DNA of 64,000 bases from Siphonodentalium dalli (taxonomy: Eukaryota; Mollusca; Scaphopoda; Gadilida; Siphonodentaliidae): the NCBI GenBank assembly GCA_032622095.1, contig CP136062.1:40796918-40860917 (forward strand), written 5' to 3'. The notes below the pieces were generated by a model, which did no database searches, was not told where the DNA came from, and worked only from the letters and a program-made list of their open reading frames with translations. The position numbers and the translations under genes are program-made. Below, piece by piece: positions 44,030 through 52,999 of the stretch; the stretch's first letter is position 1, and each line of letters opens with the position of its first letter.

Positions 44030-44795
44030 TGGACTTGTTCGGATGTGTGAAACAGATAAATTAGTACTCGGGTGCTAAGCCAACTTGGGGAATGTAGCAT
44101 TCTACTAACATCGACCAAAATCGCAAAGAAATCGTCCACACAACTCCATCGAAAACACCGTCTGAACTGCGTTCAATTGTAAATATTTACAGCTCGATTC
44201 GGGACGCAACAATCGTCGATAAACTAACGCGAAAGATTTCACCATCGATACTCGTTGCATTCAATAAATATATCAGACTGATGGTGTGTGTTGTATATTT
44301 GGATTAACCCTTTACCCAACAGAAAGGCCCTGTGCCAATGCATTCTCTTATATATGCGAGTCGACCATAGGTCGCCTCGCATATATAACAGAATGCATTG
44401 GCTTAACACATTAAAAATTATAAAATTGTTAAAGAATGTAAGAAAAAATGGTAAAAAGTGTTAAAAAAAGATTTTTTTTAGGCCAATGCATTCTCTTATA
44501 TATGCGAGGCGACCTATGGTCGACTCGCATATATAAGAGAATGCATTGGCACAGGGCATAACTGTAACTATCACAATGTGGTCAAGGAGCCGGTTCCAAT
44601 GATATCCATATTTGTATGGTTCTATTGAGACAGACCGAAGATATTTTAGGCCGTTGAAGCTTTATTTGGCCGGTTTTGGCCGGTTTGTTGTGTAAAGGGT
44701 TAATATTCAGAACAATAACTACTTTGAGCAAGATTATTCTCCATTTCTATTTGATCACACAGCCGGAGTGTTTCACATCACTTTAAGGATGTGCG
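44030..44795. repeat. Dispersed repeat H, copy containing a family A MITE
   Basis: Inverted relative of 5010-5400: GTTCGGATGTGTGAAAC, AGCATTCTACTAACATCG, GATTCGGGACGCA, then after the MITE GATTATTCTCCATTTCTAT and GTGTTTCACATCACTTTAA. The copy at 5 kb runs through without a MITE. Confidence 0.65.
44308..44699. mobile_element. piggyBac-type MITE, family A, carrying the palindrome cassette
   Basis: TTAA at 44304-44307 and 44700-44703; ends CCCTTTACCCAACA and TGTTGTGTAAAGGG (one mismatch). Forward palindrome 44335-44401, reverse 44483-44549. Inserted into dispersed repeat H. Confidence 0.9.
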
Positions 44796-44957
44796 TGACT
44801 ATTCACCATGGATCATCCTTCAAAAGTTTAAGTATTAGACGCAAACGATTACTGATGTAAAATCTCCGCGCTGTTCGGCACCTCGGCGCACGCAAATTGT
44901 GCAACTTTATCCTCACGTTTGTCAGAAAGCAAAGTTACGGTGCTCCATGTATTGTAA

Positions 44958-45140
44958 CCCTTCCATGACTGGAACTTTTGAAATTTTGCGAAAACCCCGT
45001 GCCAATTACATATTGTAATCCAGTGCATTCTCTTATTAGAGGCTCCTTGCTGGAAAGTCGTATATATATAAGAGAATGCACTGGCACATAATCTTTAATG
45101 TCGCACCAGCTCAGCTCCTGTTATGAACCTCATGAAAGGG
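44958..45140. mobile_element. Small TTAA-type MITE, CCCTTCCATGACTGG family, one decayed palindrome
   Basis: Left end CCCTTCCATGACTGGAAC preceded by GTAA; right end CTCATGAAAGGG followed by TTAA. A degenerate palindrome (CCAGTGCATTCTCTTATTAG ... AATGCACTGG) lies at about 45022-45086. Confidence 0.65.
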
Positions 45141-45302
45141 TTAACAATCTCTTCCAGGGTTGTCGATCGGCTCGCCGATTTTCACCTCTGATAAAGGACC
45201 CATTAAAAAAAAGTGCTGTCTGGTTGTCTGCTAAATTAATCTAATACCATTGACCTAATGCGCTTGACATGCGAAACAGAGTAAAACAATGAAATACAAT
45301 TC

Positions 45303-45455
45303 ACCCTTTCATGACTGAAGCTGCGATGGGGCAGCATTAAATATCCTGTGCCAGTGCATTCTCTTATATATATATATGAATGCACTGGCTTATACAAGGT
45401 CAAGGTAAATATTGTTAGGCCAATTTATTCTCTTATATTTGCGATGCTCCCATAT
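45303..45455. mobile_element. Degenerate left part of a CCCTTTCATGACTGAAGC MITE
   Basis: CCCTTTCATGACTGAAGC, CCTGTGCCAGTGCATTCTC, a shortened palindrome, then AGGCCAATTTATTCTC as the start of a second decayed one. No right terminus is identified. Confidence 0.55.
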
Positions 45456-45499
45456 ACCAGGCGCAGTACCGTCGCCACGACAGCGCAAATCGAACGATC

Positions 45500-45789
45500 C
45501 AAGCTACTCGTGGTCGCAGCAAGAATTCCTCTGCAATTGCAATAAGCTTACTACGCCTTGGTCAGAACGCAGAGCCTCAGCGCTTGTTTTGTGCATGCAC
45601 AACACAAGCGCGGCGCTCTGACAGCGCCAAGCGAGCAACATGAGTGCCCCGTTGACGTAGCAAGGACGGATACAAGCTACTCGTGGTCGCAGCAAGAATT
45701 CCTCTGCAGTAAGCTTACTACGCCTTTGTCAGAACGCAGAGCCTCTGCGCTTGTTTTTTTGCATGCACAACACCAGCGCGGCGCTCTGG
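45500..45789. repeat. GC-rich direct duplication, about 120 bp, two copies
   Basis: 45500-45621 and 45673-45789 share AAGCTACTCGTGGTCGCAGC, AAGAATTCCTCTGCA, GCTTACTACGCCTT and AGCGCGGCGCTCTG. The GC content is well above the local level. Frames across it (45558-45827) reflect the duplication, and no protein family is recognised. Confidence 0.75.
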
Positions 45790-45794
45790 TGCCT

Positions 45795-47130
45795 ATGTGC
45801 GACCATGGGGACACTCTCCCGTCCTAGCCAGTGTCCACTGCGTCACCAATCGGTTCCTGGAGACCTTAGTGCGTTTAGGTGGGCGCTTTGATACTTTTGC
45901 AGCGCAATGCAAGCGTCGGCCTGAGTGTGACAGGGGCTTTACGTTATATGCGACACGTTCCGGTCTTTCTTCACCTCGAGACAATACAAATATATCTAAC
46001 AAAAGCTAGCAAGTATAGGTGAGATTTTATGACAGTAAATTCACGAGAAAGTATATGCATATGTTACGTGATTACTCGATCATGTTGTATTTGTTATATG
46101 TGCAACTGCCCATTGGGTGTATTTTGCATTAAATCTGATCTTATCTTATAACACGCCAATCAGCCCTCGACCAATGGAAGTTATCTAATGAGGTCCGGTG
46201 ACCGACCTTTATTTACTGTAAAGATCTTTAAGTCGTCGCCTGTTCTATCAAACGGTCTGTCGTGATTACAATATGTATGTGTATATTGTATTCGCGGCGC
46301 ACGCCTTGTTTGACCAATTATGATTTCCAGATCATTCAAACAATTAATTTGTCCGCCAAGGTGAGCGTTACTAATATTGGCTGTGATACCATGTTTTCGC
46401 ACAAGCAAATGCAGTGACGTGGCGACATCGTGGGTGATAGGGGCTATACATCATGCCAAAGATATAAACGTTAATAATTAAATCAGAACAGTTTGTAATA
46501 CCAAAACTTCAGATCGGGGGGATTTCGGATTGGTTGCATGGGCATTTGCTTATTCGGCGAAATTCTGCATTTATTGTCAGAAAAATTAGAGGAGACATTG
46601 AGGAAGAATATTAGTGGAGTGAAATAGAGTCCTGTGGGGGTGCAGAAGTCGACCAATATCCCCTGGACTAACTGTTCCGAATCGTTGGCTATCATTTGAG
46701 ATCAGCACATACCACTGGTGTGAGCGTAGTGTTGGTTCTATTGTATTGGTATGTGTCACTGTAACAACTGTTGACTGTCCATCGTTCGATGCCAATTACT
46801 ATATAATTGTAATTCTGTTTATCCACAGGTCGAGATGCAGTGCCAAAGGAACTCACATGAACATAACAGAAACCAAAGCTCGTAACTGACATCGGCAATA
46901 TGGTTTTATAAACTATCTACACACGGTATGATACAGCGACACAAACAAAAACCTTGCATGGCTTCAGGCAATGTTACATGTACTTGCAATAGCACAGGGA
47001 TAAATAAACATGCCATGTGTTGCTCCTGGTCTGAACGTGGATTTTGTTGTTGAACGCAACACTGTGTTTAACAGATAACGTGCATCACACAACGTACCCA
47101 TGGCATATGAACACAGTGCATATCACAATC
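45795..47130. other. Upstream intergenic DNA of the receptor gene
   Basis: No gene could be supported. Frames of up to 75 codons on both strands are featureless. The 45.8-46.0 kb part continues GC-rich. It may contain untranslated exons of the receptor. Confidence 0.4.
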
Positions 47131-47136
47131 AAATGG

Positions 47137-47292
47137 CACGTGGTGTGTTTAAATGACGGATATCACATAATTCATCCGCAACAACAGTAACATAGTGCAC
47201 ACGTGACAATCGCTATACAGTGCACACGTGACAATCCTCACTTATATATAGTACATAAGCGAAACTCACCACATAGTGCGTAAGCGACAATC
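47137..47292 (+). promoter_or_regulatory. Candidate promoter of the receptor: E-boxes, repeat and TATA-like box
   Basis: CACGTG occurs at 47137, 47200 and 47225. The last two lie in a direct repeat AGTGCACACGTGACAATC (47194 and 47219, 25 bp apart). A decayed third copy, AGTGCGTAAGCGACAATC, is at 47275. TATATATA at 47243-47250 lies about 90 bp before the ATG. CACGTG is the target of bHLH factors such as USF, MITF and CLOCK-type proteins; whether they act here is inference. Confidence 0.5.
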
Positions 47293-47340
47293 TTCAGACT
47301 GTGCAGAAGCGACACGCGGTGCTAAGACAACGATATCAGC

Positions 47341-48543
47341 ATGGATTTGAATATGTACGCCCCGAATATGAGTTCTATGAGTGGAAATGGGTCGATCGGT
47401 TATTCCGACGAGGTCAAAGAAATCATTCGACAAATGATCGAAAAAGACTTCCTGCAGCGACCGTTCAGTGCACCTGATGAACTTATACTCATCTTTGTGT
47501 ACTTGTTTCTACTAGTGTTCGGTTCCATCGGTAACGGACTAGTGTGTTATGTCGTCATCAAAAACAGCCACATGAGAACGCCACGAAACATCTTCATTAT
47601 CAACCTGGCTATATCGGATTTGACATTGTGTCTATTCACTCAACCTTTGAACTTGTATCGGTATATACAGCTACAATGGGAGCTGGGTGCGATAATGTGT
47701 AGGGTGTCTAGTCTGTTACAAGGGACCAACGTGTTCGTTTCGACGATTAGTATAACGGCAATCGCGCTGGACAGATTTCAGGTAATCGTATACCCAACGA
47801 AAGATAATATGAAGAAGATTGGAGCGGCGGTTGCTCTGATCAGTATTTGGCTGATTTCTTTTCTGATGGCCAGCCCGCTTCTCATATTTTCTGACCTCGA
47901 AGTGAAACAGGTTGTTGAGTGGGTTGAAGTTTATACGAGGCGGTGCGTCGAGGACATCGAGTTGGGCACCGAGAAGGGAGCTTACTCTATTGCATCGATG
48001 GTCGTTCAGTATATTTTGCCGATCGTCATAGTAACGGTAGCGCATTTGAGGATATGCTACAAATTGAAGTACAGGATGATTAACAAAGGGGCGTCGTCTT
48101 CTCTTCATAAAAAGAAAAGCGAGCGGCAAAATCGACGCAAGCGACGCACGAACATTCTCCTGTCAATGATTGCCGTAGTATTTGCCTTGAGTTGGCTACC
48201 GCTAAACATCTGTAACATTCTCACTGACGTCAACAAAAATATGTTCAGAGATAACAACATCAACACAGAACTTCTTTACGCCGTCTGCCACATGCTGGTG
48301 CTGAGTTCGGCATGCACAAATCCGGTAGTTTACGGGTGGCTCAACGAAAACTTCCGCACGGAGTTCGTCAAGGTGCTTTGTTGTCCCTGCTGTTCTTCGA
48401 TCGGGATCTTCTTCAAGAAGTTGTCTTCTTGTTGTTCAAGACAAGACGGTCAGCCTGTCCCGGTGATTGTTTTCACAAAAGAAGCATCAGAAGCCGCGGA
48501 AGGTAACAACGATATTGAAAAGATGAACTATTCCCCTGTCTAG
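47341..48543 (+). CDS. Neuropeptide F/Y-like G protein-coupled receptor
   Basis: Complete single-exon frame of 400 residues for a class A peptide GPCR at the plasma membrane. Extracellular N-terminus with sequons at N9 and N16. TM1 about 47-72 (GNGLVCY, N65). TM2 about 83-103 (NLAISDL, D93). TM3 has C120 and ends DRFQVIVYP (D144-R145-F146, a DRY variant). TM4 carries W170; ECL2 C202 should pair with C120. TM5 has P227. TM6 reads FALSWLPLN (W285, P287), frequent in NPY/NPF receptors. TM7 ends NPVVY (N327-Y331). The third loop is basic (KKKSERQNRRKRRT). Cys347, 348, 350 and 351 are likely palmitoylation sites. Length and spacing fit the family. The ligand is probably an NPF/NPY-like peptide; a short-NPF or PrRP-type receptor is the main alternative. 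The start is the first in-frame ATG, well before TM1. A 5' untranslated exon is possible. Confidence 0.9.
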   Translation: MDLNMYAPNMSSMSGNGSIGYSDEVKEIIRQMIEKDFLQRPFSAPDELILIFVYLFLLVFGSIGNGLVCYVVIKNSHMRTPRNIFIINLAISDLTLCLFTQPLNLYRYIQLQWELGAIMCRVSSLLQGTNVFVSTISITAIALDRFQVIVYPTKDNMKKIGAAVALISIWLISFLMASPLLIFSDLEVKQVVEWVEVYTRRCVEDIELGTEKGAYSIASMVVQYILPIVIVTVAHLRICYKLKYRMINKGASSSLHKKKSERQNRRKRRTNILLSMIAVVFALSWLPLNICNILTDVNKNMFRDNNINTELLYAVCHMLVLSSACTNPVVYGWLNENFRTEFVKVLCCPCCSSIGIFFKKLSSCCSRQDGQPVPVIVFTKEASEAAEGNNDIEKMNYSPV

Positions 48544-48697
48544 GGGAAGCAACCATACTTATGGACAGAGATTATAGGTGGAATACACTATGGTGTTTTA
48601 TTTGTGATGGTGTTCAGCTAATAGGTTCAACAAACAAACTGCTTGATGAAATTATTAGCTGACCATCTACATACAGTTTTCAATTGATACAGTTTAA
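48544..48697. other. 3' flank of the receptor gene
   Basis: About 150 bp before the next transposable element. No AATAAA is seen here, so the transcript probably ends inside the downstream element or uses a variant signal. Confidence 0.4.
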
Positions 48698-50096
48698 AGG
48701 TCCACTTAATGTTTTTGTCCCCGATTATTTTTATACAGCGTCAGTGTTAAAGACAACTGAATGTCGGTATGAAATAAGACTAAAATTATATATATTCCAC
48801 CAGGATACAGAACAGATGTGGCTTAACCATTTACCCAACAGAAGGGCCCTGTGCCAATGCATTCTCTTATATATGCGAGTCGACCATAGGTCGCCTCGCA
48901 TATATAAGAGAATGCATTCGCTTAACACATTAAAAATTATAAAATTGTTAAAGAATGTAAGAAAAAATGGTAAAAAGTGTTAAAAAAAGATTTTTTTAGG
49001 CCAATGCATTCTCTTATATATGCGAGGCGACCTATGGTCGACTCGCATATATAAGAGAATGCATTACAGTTATGCCCTGTGCCAATGCATTCTCTTATAT
49101 ATGCGAGTCGACCATAGGTCGCCTCGCATATATAAGAGAATGCATTGGCATGCATACAGAATGTTCTTACATTCTTTAACAATCTTTCTAATTTGTTTAT
49201 CATTTTTTCTTACATTCTGTAACAATTTTTATCATTTTTCTTATATTCTTTAACAATTTTATAATTTGTTATCTTTTTTTTTTTTTTACATTTTTTAACA
49301 ATTTTTATCATTTAAAAAAATAAAAATTCGCTTAACACATTAAAAATTATAAAATTGTTAAAGAATGTAAGAAAAAATGGTAAAAAGTGTTAAAACACGG
49401 AACACGATTCGTACAATACCAAATGCATTCTCTTATATATGCGAGTCGACCATAGGTCGCCTCGCATATATAACAGAATGCATTGGCTTAACACATTAAA
49501 AATTATAAAATTGTTAAAGAATGTAAGAAAAAATGGTAAACAGTGTTTTTTAGGCCAATGCATTCTCTTATATATGCGAGGCGACCTATGGTCGACTCGC
49601 ATATATAAGAGAATGCATTGGCACAGGGCATAACTGTAACTATCACAATGTGGTCAAGGAGCCGGTTCCAATGATATCCATATTTGTATGGTTCTATTGA
49701 GACAGACCGAAGATATTTTAGGCTGTTGAAGCTTTATTTGGCCGGTTTTGGCCGGTTTGTTGGGTAAAGGGTTAATCGTGTTCACCATGTCATAGAGATC
49801 CACAGATTCAACCAAAAGACTGCTTCCTTATTTACCCAAAATTTATCAAAATTTAAATATATAGGAGATAGAGTTACTCCCCCATCATCGAGAGTAATAT
49901 ACTGACAGTGCAGCCCAGATCAGAATTAAGCACAAAACTCACGCCAGTACATCGACAAAAGAAATATGTTCCCAGTTCAGTTTATTGGACACATACGTTG
50001 CTACTACAATATTTTGGATCTTCATCTTTCAAAGCTATATAATAAAGACTATGCTGTATAAAATGTGATCTGTGGATTCGAACATTAAGTAAGCCT
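48698..50096. mobile_element. AGGCCCAC-family element, copy G4, split by a family A MITE
   Basis: TTAA (48694) then AGGTCCACTTAATG at the left; TGTGATCTGTGGATTCGAAC and TTAAGTAAGCCT at the right, followed by TCAA. Subtracting the nested MITE and its TTAA leaves 450 bp, against 449 bp for the copy at 38713-39161. That agreement supports the nesting. Confidence 0.75.
48827..49771. mobile_element. Expanded piggyBac-type MITE, family A, with five palindromes
   Basis: TTAA at 48823-48826 and 49772-49775; ends CCATTTACCCAACA and TGTTGGGTAAAGGG. It is more than twice the normal 383-401 bp. Palindromes: 48854-48920 (+), 49001-49066 (-, cut at its end), 49082-49148 (+), about 49420-49486 (+), 49555-49621 (-). 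Between them are duplicated spacers. The sequence at 49393-49424 is a 32-bp match to 43851-43882. Confidence 0.85.
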
Positions 50097-50128
50097 TCAA
50101 ATGGTATGCCTCAAACAGCAGCAGTTAA

Positions 50129-50753
50129 ACCTTTCATGACGGAAGCTGTGCTGACGCAACACTAAAGACCCTGTGCCAATGCATTATATTATATATGCGA
50201 GTCGACCATAGGTCGCTTCGCATATATAAGATAATGCATTGGCCTAACAATTTTTATCATTTTTTCTTACATACTTTAACAATTTTTATCATTTTTTTTA
50301 TTTGTTCTTACATTCTTTAACAATCTTTCTAATTTGTTTATCATTTTTTCTTACATTCTGTAACAATTTTTATCATTTTTCTTATATTCTTTAACAATTT
50401 TATAATTTGTTATCTTTTTTTTTTTTTTTTACATTTTTTAACAATTTTTATCATTTAAAAAAATAAAAATTCTTACATTCTTTATCAATTATATCAATTG
50501 TTTTTATCTTTTTTTCTTATATTCTTTAACAATTGTTTTTATCATTATTTCTTACTTTCTTGAACAATTTGTTATCATTTTATTCATTTTTTCTAAAATT
50601 CATTAACAATTATAAAAAAAAATAATATAAAATATATTAGGCCAATGCATTCTCTTATATATGCGAGGCGACCTATGGTCGACTCGCATATATAAGTGAA
50701 TGCATTGGCACAGGGTTTTCGCAAAAATTCAGGAAGCTCCAGTCATGGAAGGG
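50129..50753. mobile_element. TTAA-type MITE, CCCTTCCATGACTGG family, full length
   Basis: TTAA at 50125-50128 and 50754-50757. Ends ACCTTTCATGACGGAAGCT and AGCTCCAGTCATGGAAGGG. Forward palindrome 50176-50242 and reverse 50642-50708, joined by a 400-bp spacer of repeated TTCTTACATTCTTTAACAAT. The cassette is that of family A, but the termini are different. Confidence 0.85.
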
Positions 50754-50759
50754 TTAAAC

Positions 50760-52190
50760 ACTTACACTGCATATGTTTATGAGGTTGTTGCGATATTGTA
50801 AATTGTTCAATCAGTATTAAGTGTAACTGAATTGTGTTCTTTTCAGACCAAGACTTAAATATTTTCGCACCCATCACGTTCAGTTGGAAAAGTAACGGTC
50901 ATATAATTATATAGGTAAAATTTGTTGAGTACACATATATAGAGATTCCAAAAATTCTGATTGATGGGGTGCAAGTTGAAGATTCCCGTGATGGTTAGTC
51001 AAAGTTGATAGATGAATTGGTAATTTAAAGTAATTCGAGACCCGACTCAGAACCTTCGTTAAATTGCCACTATGTTCCCGAACGCAATTGAATCGGTTAA
51101 TCTCGTTGCTTGCTCTCTATGTTTATCATCATCCGTATGGAATTACCTAGATCTGGGCCTTGATCAGAACTCAGTTTTAGCTTCCTACTAATCTAAAATA
51201 CTTCCCCGAATCATCTAATCTCGACATTGAATCACCATCACGATACCTACATCGAATCGAATCTCGACATTGAATCACCATTACGATGCCGACATCGAAT
51301 CGAATCTCGACATTGAATCACCATTACGATACCCACATCGAATCGAATCGGTGGTGTTTATTAATTCCGTTTCTCGTAAGGTCTGTTAGATGTGGTGACA
51401 ATATAATGTGAACAGCCAGATAATATATTTTTAATCGAGCCATTAACATAGCGCATTTTACAATGAATTTTGTTTCAATGCCCTTTACGTCAATTATTAC
51501 CTTGGTCACAGGGCACATGGCAACGTTGTCGATCCCACCCTCCAGCAGACACCCGAACCGATTACTCCAATAACGTCTGAATGGATCGAGATGTTCAATT
51601 CAATTCAATTTTAATGTAACTCTGGTCATCACAAAAGACATTACAGAGAAAATAGACACAACTACGAATCATCAATACATGTAAATGTATACATACACAA
51701 CAAATGATTAAGCCGGTGTGAATGCGGTGGGATTCTATGGTATACATCGGTGTCGCGTTTAATAGATGTATACTTGTTTACTCATCCTAATCAGATAATA
51801 TATTTACTAATCTATGGTCTATGGTGTGTATCAACAAATTTATATGTACTTATATACACGTGTTTACTCGTGCACATACAAAATGTGAGCGCGCATACAG
51901 TCATGTGCGTAAGCCTCAGGAGTTTCTGAAAATTTCCAAAATAATGAATGAATATCGAAAGGTTTTTTGTTTTGCGTTCGCTATGTTGATTGAATAATTG
52001 GTTCAACTTCAAAGTGTTTGGTCTATTGAAATAGTATGGTTTGATGTATCTTACTCTCAAACCCTTTAATTTTTCACACTTAAAAATAACGTGGAATTCA
52101 TCTCATAACTCTGCGTTACATAACGTGCACTTTCTTTCTGAGTAGTCTCGATGTGGATATCGTATAACCCTACAGTCACACACAGATAAT
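50760..52190. other. No gene seen; includes a 43-bp threefold repeat
   Basis: TCTCGACATTGAATCACCAT recurs at about 51220, 51262 and 51306 with CATCGAATCGAA between. Frames up to 82 codons are featureless. 51590-51650 has ATTCAATTCAATTTTAATG. Confidence 0.45.
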
Positions 52191-52197
52191 AAGTTAA

Positions 52198-52446
52198 CCC
52201 GTTCTATAATAAACCATTATTGATTGGTAGTTATCCCATAGGAAACGTTCAGATAATAAGTTTTACAAACGATGTTGTTGAATTTATTATTATCTAAAGA
52301 TTTCCCTCAATAAATAGCACTCTTTCTGCACTTTTATTTATCTGTTGTCTGCTTTTATCACCTAAACAGTCTTCCAAATCAATCATGACCATTCCGATGT
52401 ACACGTTATAACTGACCGGGAGAATCCATTTAGTATAAAAAAAGGG
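52198..52446. mobile_element. Family T MITE (CCCTTTCTATACTA), copy 4
   Basis: TTAA at 52194-52197 and 52447-52450; left end CCCGTTCTATAATAAACC, right end TTTAGTATAAAAAAAGGG. The interior has AGATAATAAGTT and GGGAGAATCCATTTAG as in the other copies. Confidence 0.78.
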
Positions 52447-52474
52447 TTAAAACTCAAAACCTAGCCAGCAGTGT

Positions 52475-52625
52475 TCGCGCTGGACCGAAAAATCTTGTGG
52501 CCAAAAGTTTAGCCAAATGAAAATTTTATTAGCCAAAAAAAAAAAAGTTGGCCAAATGTTTTTTGAGCAAAGTAAACAAAATTGGCCAAATTATATCCTC
52601 ATTTTCTCGGCGCTTCACAAATATT
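52475..52625. repeat. GCCAAAT-rich dispersed repeat
   Basis: GTTCGCGCTGGACCGAAAAA followed by GGCCAAAAG, AGCCAAATGAAAATTTTATT and GGCCAAATGTTTTTT. A related stretch at about 62025-62115 reads GTCCACGCTGGCTTG and TGCCAAATGAAAATAATTTT. Two copies in one window suggest a repeat family; its nature is unknown. Confidence 0.5.
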
Positions 52626-52909
52626 GTTTTAAACTTTATTTTTTACTCAGAATAAAAACATAACAAAAACAACTTTAACAACACTATTATACGAACATAG
52701 GTATGCGTTATATCGCACAGACAGATCAATTCATGTAAAGCATCAATACAAAATGCGGCGGGATTTCACATCCGACCATATGCAAAAAGCCCGGTGAAAA
52801 TCAAAGTAAGAAATTATTCATCGCGGAGACGATGGACTGTTCTTCTTTGACTATGGTTGTTACTTGTATTTCCTTCATGCTCATGGCTAGTAGCCAGTGT
52901 TATGAAGCT

Positions 52910-52992
52910 CAGTGGACCATCGGAGAGACTCGAGCTCAGGGTTGCCTACAAGTGGACCACCAGAACCATTGAGCTATACCGAGTTCCATATA
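52910..52992 (-). repeat. tRNA-like segment with A-box and B-box (SINE head candidate)
   Basis: On the minus strand TATAGCTCAATGGTT (A-box-like) is followed about 35 bp later by GAGCTCGAGTCTC (B-box-like). The T-arm and acceptor stem do not pair properly, so this is not a functional tRNA. It may be the head of an old tRNA-derived SINE. Confidence 0.35.
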
Positions 52993-52999
52993 TGGTATG

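Noticed and set aside
47716-48129. 137-codon minus frame inside the receptor gene
   Set aside because: Antisense shadow of a clearly real GPCR coding sequence.
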